From NCBI GenBank assembly GCA_937974555.1, contig CALJKR010000004.1:1-37761 (forward strand): a stretch of DNA of 37,761 nt, written 5' to 3'. Shown here piece by piece: positions 30,795-37,761 of this stretch (its first letter is position 1; each line of letters begins with the position of its first letter). The DNA is from an uncultured Flavobacteriales bacterium (GTDB taxonomy: Bacteria > Bacteroidota > Bacteroidia > Flavobacteriales_D > Sanyastnellaceae). The notes beneath the pieces are model-generated. The model worked only from the letters and a program-made list of their open reading frames with translations, had not been told where the DNA came from and ran no database searches. The position numbers and the translations under genes are program-made.

Positions 30795-32954
30795 TTACTT
30801 TTTTAAGATCAGAAAATCTGTTCGGCGATTGAGTTGTAATTCTTTCGCTGAACAGGTAGTCTTCACGGTACCCTCGCAGAAACATGCATTCACGGGTTGC
30901 TCTTCTCCATACCCTTTGTACTTTACGCGATCTCTTTCAACTCCATGTCTTACAATGTAATCTGCCGTTGCCTTGGCGCGTTGCTCAGACAACTTCAAAT
31001 TATATTCTTTAGAAGCCCTGCAGTCTGCGTGTGACGCACATTCAATCACCACTGTTGGATTGTCTTTCATGTACAAAATAACTTGCGACAACTCTCTTTT
31101 GGCCGAAGGTGAGATGAACCATTTATTGGTAGCAAAATAGATGGACTTCAAATTTTGAAACATGTTGTATTTCTTGCCTTGCACCGCTGTAGAATCCTTG
31201 ATGAAAACATCACCGGTCCAATTCTTTTCCACCACTTTTACATCATTGGCTCGGTAAATATTATTGAGCTTGATTACCTCGTAAGTTGTGGCCAGTAAAG
31301 TATCACCCTTGTACACATTGACTTGAATGGAGTCGCCCACTTGAATACTATTAAAGGGAAGCACCGCTGCCTTTGATCTTTCTGCTGTAATGGTTTTTAC
31401 TTCTTTGAATCCACCATTTTTGTTGGTAATCTGGATAGTCTTTTCGCCTTGCACCTCTGCCACTTCATTGGGAATGGCCACATCCAAAACAACCTCCTTG
31501 ATGGGTTGAAGTTGGTTCTTGCTGTGCTTACGCAAGAAACGTTTCAACCCCGATTGCTCCAGATACTGCACTTGATGGGGATAATATCCATAAACAAAAA
31601 TGGAGTCTCCATTTTGCAAATAAGGCGGGATCTTTCCTGCGCGATCAATGCCAGCATCAGCCCATCCACCTGTGGGAGAAACTACTTTAGCTGGACGATT
31701 TCGAATCAATTTCTCAGTCTCTTTGTCGTATACATACATCAACTCTTTGACTGTAGGATAATTCAACTGCAAGATTTCATCCTTACCTGCCTGATAATTT
31801 CTGTTGGAGCTCACAAACCACACACTGTCTGTGCCATTGCTTGTCAAGGCAAAATCATCTCTTCTGGAATTGATGGGCTCAGGCAAATGATCAATTACCC
31901 CTTCTTTGATATTATAAGCGTACAAATCAAAAGCACCCATTCCTCCTTTTCTATTGGAGGAGAAAAACAAATAATCCTCGGAAACGGTGGTAAACAATTC
32001 ATCCTGTGCCGAATTCACTCGTGTATTCAGAAGAGCGGGTTCGCCCCATTTTCCATCCATTTGTGTTGCGCTGTACACATCAAAACCACCCGTACCACCT
32101 GGCTTATTCGAAACAAAGTAAATCGTCTTTCCATCTTTGGAGAAAGATGCATGGGCATACGAATAATGGTCATCACAGAATTTGATTTTCTTGGGTCTTG
32201 ACCATTTCCCATTCTCCTTCAATTTCAATTCGAAAAGTTGTGGTTGCTCTACGGAAGTAAAAATGCCTGAGCTCACTGTTCGGGTCATAACAATGTGGTT
32301 ATTGTCTTTATTGACCGCCAAACCACCCTCATGCCTTGAAGAATTAATCTTTCGCAAAGGCAACTCTGGTGCTCCCTCACCCCTCATGGATACATCCAAA
32401 AACGTTGCTGAATCATTGGGAGAAGTTTCATCAATCAATGAAGGCTTCTTGGTGTTGGAAACATAATACAATTGCCCTTTGTGCCAATAGCCACCAAAAG
32501 CACTGCCATCTGGATTGAGATTCATGCGTTCCACTTGGGTATTGTCTGAACCATAAAGCAAAAGCGAATCCGCCGCAAAGTTTTGAAAACCATCAACCAC
32601 TGATTTCAAAATTTCATTTTTAATCAATGCGCCCATCGCGCGGGACTCAGGCTCCTTTCCTAACTGCCACAATACATCAGCATAATAATAGCGATCGACA
32701 TCTTTGAGAGAGTCAGCAGGCACCTTGGCGTAAACATTGGCGCAAGCCAATGGTTCCTTCATCCAATACTGACATCGGCCCAATTTTAATTTGGCTTGTG
32801 TCGAGATATCGGCATACTTGGCAAAATAATTGGCCGCCTGAGAATAGGCTTTGTGATCAAACATGCGATCACCTCTACTCAAATCCAATTCTTGGGCGTT
32901 TGCCACGAAAATGCTAACCCAAAAAGACAACAAGAGGATAAATCTTTTATTCAT
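30795..32954 (-). CDS. OmpA-family protein with TPR-like and PD40 (WD40-like) repeats
   Basis: A 719-residue exported protein. A signal peptide (about 1-20, ending V-A-N-A-Q-E) is followed by a helical TPR-like region (A-Y-S-Q-A-A-N-Y-F-A-K-Y-A), then PD40-type beta-propeller segments with the S-x-D-G-K-T-I-Y-F-V-S-N-K-P-G-G-T-G-G-F-D-V-Y pattern, repeated as F-F-S-S-N-R-K-G-G-M-G-A-F-D-L-Y. A C-terminal OmpA domain (about 605-719, with A-S-H-A-D-C-R-A, L-S-E-Q-R-A-K-A and G-Y-G-E-E-Q-P) would bind peptidoglycan. The architecture is that of PorE-like proteins and of OmpA/PD40 partners of PorP in T9SS loci. Its start is two bases after the PorP/SprF stop, so the two are co-transcribed. Confidence 0.9.
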   Translation of the reverse strand: MNKRFILLLSFWVSIFVANAQELDLSRGDRMFDHKAYSQAANYFAKYADISTQAKLKLGRCQYWMKEPLACANVYAKVPADSLKDVDRYYYADVLWQLGKEPESRAMGALIKNEILKSVVDGFQNFAADSLLLYGSDNTQVERMNLNPDGSAFGGYWHKGQLYYVSNTKKPSLIDETSPNDSATFLDVSMRGEGAPELPLRKINSSRHEGGLAVNKDNNHIVMTRTVSSGIFTSVEQPQLFELKLKENGKWSRPKKIKFCDDHYSYAHASFSKDGKTIYFVSNKPGGTGGFDVYSATQMDGKWGEPALLNTRVNSAQDELFTTVSEDYLFFSSNRKGGMGAFDLYAYNIKEGVIDHLPEPINSRRDDFALTSNGTDSVWFVSSNRNYQAGKDEILQLNYPTVKELMYVYDKETEKLIRNRPAKVVSPTGGWADAGIDRAGKIPPYLQNGDSIFVYGYYPHQVQYLEQSGLKRFLRKHSKNQLQPIKEVVLDVAIPNEVAEVQGEKTIQITNKNGGFKEVKTITAERSKAAVLPFNSIQVGDSIQVNVYKGDTLLATTYEVIKLNNIYRANDVKVVEKNWTGDVFIKDSTAVQGKKYNMFQNLKSIYFATNKWFISPSAKRELSQVILYMKDNPTVVIECASHADCRASKEYNLKLSEQRAKATADYIVRHGVERDRVKYKGYGEEQPVNACFCEGTVKTTCSAKELQLNRRTDFLILKK

Positions 32955-32956
32955 GA

Positions 32957-33883
32957 TTAAAATAATCGGGGTGAAACTTGACCTCTAAAACTATTTGAAA
33001 TAAAAATCTTCAACATCAACTCATGGGTTCCTGTCGAATAATTTTTTATTGGAGAACTGGTGTAATCATAAGCATACATCAAGCGAGCGATGTCTCCAAT
33101 TTGAAATTCCAACATCCCAATCCAAGCATCAGATCCTCTTCTAGAAAATCCAGCACCCACCACATTGGAATAGTAAACCATTGCCCCAGCCTCCCAAGTC
33201 ATATTGGTATGATCATGCATTTTTAATAATGTCGAAGCCTTATAGTTCCAAGTCTGTCCATAATTGAAAATGTATCCTGCAGAAATAAGCTGCTGAACCG
33301 TTCTATATGATCCAGAAGTCGCGGTACTGATTTGGTTCCATTGTTTTTTCATCAACCCTGGAGCTGAATAGCCCAACCACATTTTGTTATTGTGTAAGTA
33401 AATCCCCGCTCCAAAATTTAGATTGCTATAGGTTTGATTGGCACCAAACACAGCGTCTGGCGTAGCACCCGCTCCTTGAGTCGCGCTGTATTGCGCGTCA
33501 GCAAATCCAGCGGACATTTGCTCATAAGTTGCCTGCAAACCGAAAGATGCAATGACCTTATTCAAGCGTAAATGATAGGCCTGGGAGTATGAGATCTGAT
33601 TTCTTTTGAATATCCCGATTTGGTCATTTAACACCATCAATCCCGAACCCAATCTTTCTTGGGCATATCGGCCGCAGATATTGGCACTCATCGTTTTAGG
33701 TGATCCTGAGATGCCCACCCATTGATAACGGTAATGCAAATTAGAAACCAGGCCATTATTCGCTCCAGCATATGCAGGGTTGATGTTCAAGCCATTGAAC
33801 ATGTACAAGCTATACTGTGGATCTTGTTGGGCCCAAACACCATTGGCCAACAATACAATGAATATCCAAATACTTTTTTTCAT
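32957..33883 (-). CDS. PorP/SprF family type IX secretion system membrane protein
   Basis: A 308-residue outer-membrane beta-barrel-like protein. It has a signal peptide (about 1-18, ending V-W-A-Q-Q), then the family start D-P-Q-Y-S-L-Y-M-F-N-G-L-N-I-N-P-A-Y-A-G, one of the most characteristic openings in Bacteroidota. R-Y-Q-W-V-G-I-S-G-S-P-K and many alternating aromatic strands follow. SprF-like proteins are needed for T9SS export or surface attachment of cargo with type B C-terminal domains. It lies 25 bases downstream of the giant MopE-repeat gene, which carries exactly such a domain, and two bases before the OmpA/PD40 gene. Confidence 0.95.
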   Translation of the reverse strand: MKKSIWIFIVLLANGVWAQQDPQYSLYMFNGLNINPAYAGANNGLVSNLHYRYQWVGISGSPKTMSANICGRYAQERLGSGLMVLNDQIGIFKRNQISYSQAYHLRLNKVIASFGLQATYEQMSAGFADAQYSATQGAGATPDAVFGANQTYSNLNFGAGIYLHNNKMWLGYSAPGLMKKQWNQISTATSGSYRTVQQLISAGYIFNYGQTWNYKASTLLKMHDHTNMTWEAGAMVYYSNVVGAGFSRRGSDAWIGMLEFQIGDIARLMYAYDYTSSPIKNYSTGTHELMLKIFISNSFRGQVSPRLF

Positions 33884-33908
33884 TTTGCTCTAGATTGGGT
33901 TGTACATT

Positions 33909-36900
33909 TTATCTCCAAAGAGTGATATAACCACTATAAGTCTTTTTGCTAAATTGTAATTCTATTTCGTAGAAGTACGTGCCCACTGCCATTTCTTCAC
34001 CAGCATTTCCTCCAACATTACTGTGACCATTCCAATCGTTTTTGTAATCCGTTGATTCATACATCAAACCACCCCAGCGATTGAATACTTTGATGGAAAC
34101 GTGCTCTTGAGGCAATAATCGATCGATTACGAAATTGTCATAATCCCCATCACCATTGGGTGAATATGCATCAGGGATAAATTCAAATCCTTCATCTACC
34201 AATTCATCACAATCGTTATCCAATCCATCATAAACTTCAGTAGCTCCAGTAAAAACAGAAGGTTGTGCATCATTACAATCCATAGTATTGTCGATGTATC
34301 CATCGGGTTGTGCACAAGACCAAATGCTGTCATTGATGTTTCCATAACCATCGCCATCCATATCGCCGTAATATGTCAACTGAACACCTTCATCGATCAC
34401 ACCATCACAGTTATCGTCAACACCATTACAAACCTCAATACCGGCAGGATTAGCCCAATTGGCAGCATCGTTGCAATCGTCGTTGTTGGTCACAAAACCG
34501 GCGGGTTGCGTACATGCGTCGATCATATTGTTGGGATCTCCGTAAGTATCTTCATCCACATCGATGTAATAAGTGGTCAACAAACCCTCATCAATTGCGC
34601 CACTGCAATTGTCGTCAATACCATTGCATACTTCCGGTACACCAGGATTCATGGATGAATTGATGTCATTACAATCCAGATTATTGGGCGCTCCGCATTC
34701 TATGGGGTTTCCTACACCATATCCATCTTGGTCGACATCCAAATAAGTCCATTGGGTATCATCACAATCGGTGGCATTGATCACAAATCCTTGCGGCAAT
34801 GTACAAGCCAATACAGGCGCATTCACATCTCCAAATCCATCTCCATCTACATCCGCGTAATATGTATTTTGAACTCCTTCATCTATCGCTCCATCGCAAT
34901 CATCATCCACCTCATTGCATATTTCCGTGGCATTGGGCTGGATCAGAGGGGTACCATCGTTACAATCGGTGTTGTTGTATACACCACATTCTACAATGGT
35001 GGTTGAACCAAATCCGTCATTATCCGCATCCAAATAAGTTAGAGCTGCGTCATCACAATCATTGCTATTGGTAACATATCCCGCTGGCAATGCGCATGCC
35101 TCAACCGTGTTATTGGCATCACCAAATCCATCACCATCCATATCCGCATAAAAAGTAGTGGTTACAAATTCATCTACTTCCCCATCGCAATCATCATCCC
35201 ATTGGTTGCAAATCTCAGCCACTGGCAACACACATGAACCATTGTCATCGGTTGCATTTGCATCGTAATTGCATGCGGTAGCGTCCGTACATCCGGCAAT
35301 TTCAATTTCATCACACACGCCATCGCCGTCTGAATCATTGATACAAGAGCCATTACAGTTCAAGTAAGGTTGCGCTGGATAAGTACATGAACCATTTTCA
35401 TCGGTTGCATTTGCATTGTAATTACATGCCGTTACATCCGTACATCCTGCAATTTCAATTTCATCACACACGCCATCGCCGTCTGTGTCATTGATACAAA
35501 TGCCATTACAGTTCAAGTAAGGTTGCGCTGGATAAGTACATGAACCATTGTCATCGGTCGCCGTCGCATCGTAATTGCATGCTGTAGCATCCGTACATCC
35601 TGCAATTTCAATTTCATCACACACCCCATCTCCGTCTGTATCATTGATACAACTGCCATCGCAATTCAAATAGGTTTGGGCTGGATAGAAGCAACTTCCA
35701 TCTTCGGTATTTGCTGAGGCATCATAGTTACATGCGACCGCATCCGTGCACCCTGCGATTAGACATATCAAATCAGTTCCATCACAATCCTCATCTACCC
35801 CATTGCCACACACCTCTGAAGCGCTTGGGTAAACAGTTGAATTCAAATCATCGCAATCGCCAGAAGTGATAACTCCGCAAGCAGCCATAATCGTACTACC
35901 TACTCCATCCGCATCCAAATCCTCGAACGTAATTAATGCATCATCACAATCCTCTGCATTGCTAACGAATCCAACTGGAAGGTCGCAAGACGCAACGGCA
36001 TTGTTGGCATCACCAAACGAGTCACCATCTAAATCAGCGTAAAACGTCGATGTAACAAATTCATCAACCTCTCCATCACAATCATCATCAAAGTTGTTAC
36101 AAACCTCTTCTGTAATGGAATTCAACGCTGCATCAGCATCATTACAATCCGTATTGTTGGTTACATAACCTGCACCTGGATCAGCGCAAAGATTGCTCGC
36201 TGCACCTGCACCAAATCCGTCTCCATCCTCATCTACAAAGTAGTCAATAAATATCACTCCGTTATCTACTGAACCATCACAATTATCATCAAAGTTGTTA
36301 CATACTTCGGTGGAGATGGAATTCAGTGTTGCATCATTGTCGTTACAATCCGTGTTGTTGGTTACATAACCTGCACCTGGATCAGTGCAAAGATTGCTCA
36401 CTGCACCTGCACCATAACCATCACCATCCACATCCGCGAAGTAGTCAACGAAAGTCAATCCATTGTCTGCAACTCCATCACAGTCATCATCAAAATTGTT
36501 ACACACTTCGATTGAGATGGAGTTTAATGATGCATCATTGTCGTTACAATCCTCATTGTTGTAAACACCGCAATCGACTGTTGTCATACTGCCATAACCA
36601 TCGCCATCATTGTCTTCGTAGGTTAGATTGGCATCATCGCAATCGCTGCTATCTGAAACATAATTGATCGGCGTTGTACAAGCTTCAATCGCGGCATTCA
36701 AATCTCCAAATCCATCACCGTCGAAATCGGCGTAGTACGTTGTCGTCACAAATTCATCCACCTCTCCATCGCAGTCATCATCATAAGTATTGCATATTTC
36801 TTGCGCAGCTGGATTTACACTCACATCTGAATCATCGCAATCCAAATCGTTGGTTGCATAACCGATACCTAAATCAACACAAGATGAATCTGCATAAGCT

Positions 36901-37761
36901 GCACCATATCCATCACCATCTGAATCCAAGTAGTAAAATGCAAAGACAATATCATTGTCTACAACCCCATTGCAATCATCATCGACGGTATTGCATTGCT
37001 CTGCAGCACCTGGGTAGATTGAAGCAACGGCATCATCACAATCACCATTGTTAATTGTATATCCAGCTCCGGGATCAGAACAAAGATTAATCGCTCCACC
37101 AACCCCAAATCCATCGCCGTCGGCATCAACGAAATAGTCAATGAAAATCAATCCATTGTCTGCAGTCCCATCACAATCGTCATCGAAATTGTTACAAACT
37201 TCGGTTGAGATAGCATTCAAACTTGCATCATTGTCGTTACAATCCGTATCGTTGGTGACATAACCGGCACCAGGATCAGAACACAAGTTGCTCGCTGCAC
37301 CAGCACCGTAGCCATCTCCATCGGCATCTACGTAGTAGTTGATGAAGGTGATACCATTGTCCACTGAACCATCGCAATCATCATCGAAGTTGTTACAAAC
37401 CTCTGTTGTTATGGAATTCAATGCTGCATCATTGTCATTGCAATCGGTATTATTGTATACACCGCATGCAATGATTACTGTGCTACCATATCCATCATTG
37501 TCATTGTCTTCATAGGTCAAATTGGCATCATCGCAATCGCTGTTATCCAAAACATAATTGGTTGGTGCGCTGCATGCGTCAACCGCCACATTTAAATCGC
37601 CAAATCCATCCCCATCCAAATCTGCATAGAAAGTAGTGGTTACAAATTCATCCACCTCTCCATCACAGTCATCATCGAAGTTGTTACAAACTTCGGTTGA
37701 GATAGAATTCAAACTTGCATCATTGTCGTTACAATCCGTATCGTTGGTGACATAACCGGCA
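33909..37761 (-). CDS. Giant MopE-repeat surface protein with T9SS type B C-terminal domain (5' end outside window)
   Basis: The frame is open to the window edge (the codon at 37758-37760 reads Ala), so the gene is truncated; 1283 residues are visible. They consist of 13 E-x-C-N-x-x-D-D-x-C-D-G type units (MopE-like putative metal-binding repeats). These come in a long form (about 97 residues) and a short form (about 67), rich in D-x-D-G-D-G-x-G and N-D-x-D-C-D-D motifs that should bind Ca2+. Four A-G-C-T-D-x-x-A-C-N-Y-D units interrupt them. A degenerate last unit (E-V-Y-D-G-L-D-N-D-C-D) is followed by the gliding-motility-associated type B domain (Y-S-P-N-G-D-G, F-N-R-W-G, G-T-Y-F-Y). The PorP/SprF and OmpA genes follow in the same operon. 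Confidence 0.93.
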   Translation of the reverse strand, partial: AGYVTNDTDCNDNDASLNSISTEVCNNFDDDCDGEVDEFVTTTFYADLDGDGFGDLNVAVDACSAPTNYVLDNSDCDDANLTYEDNDNDGYGSTVIIACGVYNNTDCNDNDAALNSITTEVCNNFDDDCDGSVDNGITFINYYVDADGDGYGAGAASNLCSDPGAGYVTNDTDCNDNDASLNAISTEVCNNFDDDCDGTADNGLIFIDYFVDADGDGFGVGGAINLCSDPGAGYTINNGDCDDAVASIYPGAAEQCNTVDDDCNGVVDNDIVFAFYYLDSDGDGYGAAYADSSCVDLGIGYATNDLDCDDSDVSVNPAAQEICNTYDDDCDGEVDEFVTTTYYADFDGDGFGDLNAAIEACTTPINYVSDSSDCDDANLTYEDNDGDGYGSMTTVDCGVYNNEDCNDNDASLNSISIEVCNNFDDDCDGVADNGLTFVDYFADVDGDGYGAGAVSNLCTDPGAGYVTNNTDCNDNDATLNSISTEVCNNFDDNCDGSVDNGVIFIDYFVDEDGDGFGAGAASNLCADPGAGYVTNNTDCNDADAALNSITEEVCNNFDDDCDGEVDEFVTSTFYADLDGDSFGDANNAVASCDLPVGFVSNAEDCDDALITFEDLDADGVGSTIMAACGVITSGDCDDLNSTVYPSASEVCGNGVDEDCDGTDLICLIAGCTDAVACNYDASANTEDGSCFYPAQTYLNCDGSCINDTDGDGVCDEIEIAGCTDATACNYDATATDDNGSCTYPAQPYLNCNGICINDTDGDGVCDEIEIAGCTDVTACNYNANATDENGSCTYPAQPYLNCNGSCINDSDGDGVCDEIEIAGCTDATACNYDANATDDNGSCVLPVAEICNQWDDDCDGEVDEFVTTTFYADMDGDGFGDANNTVEACALPAGYVTNSNDCDDAALTYLDADNDGFGSTTIVECGVYNNTDCNDGTPLIQPNATEICNEVDDDCDGAIDEGVQNTYYADVDGDGFGDVNAPVLACTLPQGFVINATDCDDTQWTYLDVDQDGYGVGNPIECGAPNNLDCNDINSSMNPGVPEVCNGIDDNCSGAIDEGLLTTYYIDVDEDTYGDPNNMIDACTQPAGFVTNNDDCNDAANWANPAGIEVCNGVDDNCDGVIDEGVQLTYYGDMDGDGYGNINDSIWSCAQPDGYIDNTMDCNDAQPSVFTGATEVYDGLDNDCDELVDEGFEFIPDAYSPNGDGDYDNFVIDRLLPQEHVSIKVFNRWGGLMYESTDYKNDWNGHSNVGGNAGEEMAVGTYFYEIELQFSKKTYSGYITLWR
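35211..35757 (-). repeat. Four-copy 153-bp block of A-G-C-T-D-x-x-A-C-N-Y-D units
   Basis: Unit starts fall about 153 bases apart (near 35757, 35604, 35451 and 35298, read on the minus strand); the fourth copy is cut after its first half. Each unit has six to seven Cys and a D-T-D-G-D-G-V-C-D-E motif like thrombospondin type 3 repeats. DNA identity between copies is high. Confidence 0.85.
35865..37761 (-). repeat. Tandem 67- and 97-residue MopE repeats with near-identical DNA
   Basis: Short units are about 201 bases and long units about 291 bases, and one long plus one short gives 492 bases. Bases 37681-37761 match 37189-37269 with a single visible difference. A 201-base offset copy is visible at about 36110-36230 against 36310-36430. 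This indicates recent unequal recombination or slippage. Confidence 0.85.

Noticed and set aside
31449..32201. 250-residue plus-strand frame inside the OmpA/PD40 gene
   Set aside because: It is antisense to PD40 repeats, with no domain or start context of its own.
34263..37054. Several plus-strand His/Ser/Ile-rich frames over the MopE repeats
   Set aside because: They are the complement of the Asp-rich repeats; their odd composition is dictated by the real gene.
35865..37761. Regularly spaced repeats considered as a CRISPR array
   Set aside because: The repeats are 153-291 bases long, in frame, with no spacers and no cas gene.
1..37761. tRNA or rRNA genes, insertion sequences, phage genes
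   Set aside because: All gaps are short and none shows a cloverleaf; no transposase or integrase frame is present.

Overview
The window reads as chromosomal DNA of a member of the Bacteroidota, most likely a Flavobacteriales-type organism. The evidence is a type IX secretion system (T9SS) sorting domain, a PorP/SprF-like protein, the zapA-rny neighbourhood, the absence of convincing Shine-Dalgarno sites, and many copies of the Bacteroidota -7 promoter element TAnnTTTG. Coding density is very high: no gap reaches 300 bases, several neighbours overlap by ATGA, and two convergent pairs share a TTAG stop overlap. I see no rRNA, tRNA, insertion sequence, prophage or CRISPR array.

Layout. Bases 1-3231 (+) hold a TIGR01777-type epimerase (cut by the window edge), a DNA photolyase and a CaiB-type CoA-transferase. 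Bases 3228-4579 (-) are a two-gene unit of a Wza-like export lipoprotein and RfbC. Bases 4607-7306 (+) form a tightly overlapped four-gene operon (CoA-binding protein, GNAT acetyltransferase, MltG, DUF2279 protein), followed by a Lys/Ala-rich H1-like protein with a bidirectional terminator. Bases 7668-13071 hold an endonuclease/exonuclease/phosphatase lipoprotein, an oligopeptide-binding lipoprotein, an ACMSD-type decarboxylase and an M23 peptidase. Bases 13179-15391 are the small coiled-coil protein-ZapA-RNase Y module. Bases 15527-21827 carry a class-A-type serine hydrolase, a helix-hairpin-helix protein, adenine phosphoribosyltransferase, an acyl-CoA dehydrogenase, a GT39-type glycosyltransferase and a DUF4403 lipoprotein.

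The most unusual locus is 21937-27816 (+). Its four genes look like a complete synthase-dependent polysaccharide export machine with non-standard parts: a TolC-type outer-membrane protein fused to a C-terminal GH18-like (beta/alpha)8 domain; an HlyD-type periplasmic adaptor; a cytoplasmic protein with a pseudo-receiver, a five-knuckle zinc domain (TackOD1-like) and a degenerate GGDEF domain; and a PgaC/NodC-sized processive GT2 synthase. There is no ABC, RND or MFS pump, so I infer that the GT2 itself feeds polymer into an HlyD-TolC conduit, with the GH-like domain trimming or binding it at the exit and the pseudo-GGDEF protein as regulator. A GH3-family acyl-amido synthetase and an unknown exported protein follow.

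Bases 30176-37761 hold a deoxynucleoside kinase and, on the minus strand, an operon of a giant Asp- and Cys-rich MopE-repeat protein with a T9SS type B C-terminal domain, a PorP/SprF protein and an OmpA/PD40 protein. This parallels the sprB-sprF arrangement of gliding flavobacteria. The giant gene runs off the window and carries fresh DNA-level repeat expansions.

A recurrent regulatory pattern is a -7-like box ending only 4-6 bases before the start codon of many genes, which suggests leaderless or near-leaderless transcripts.
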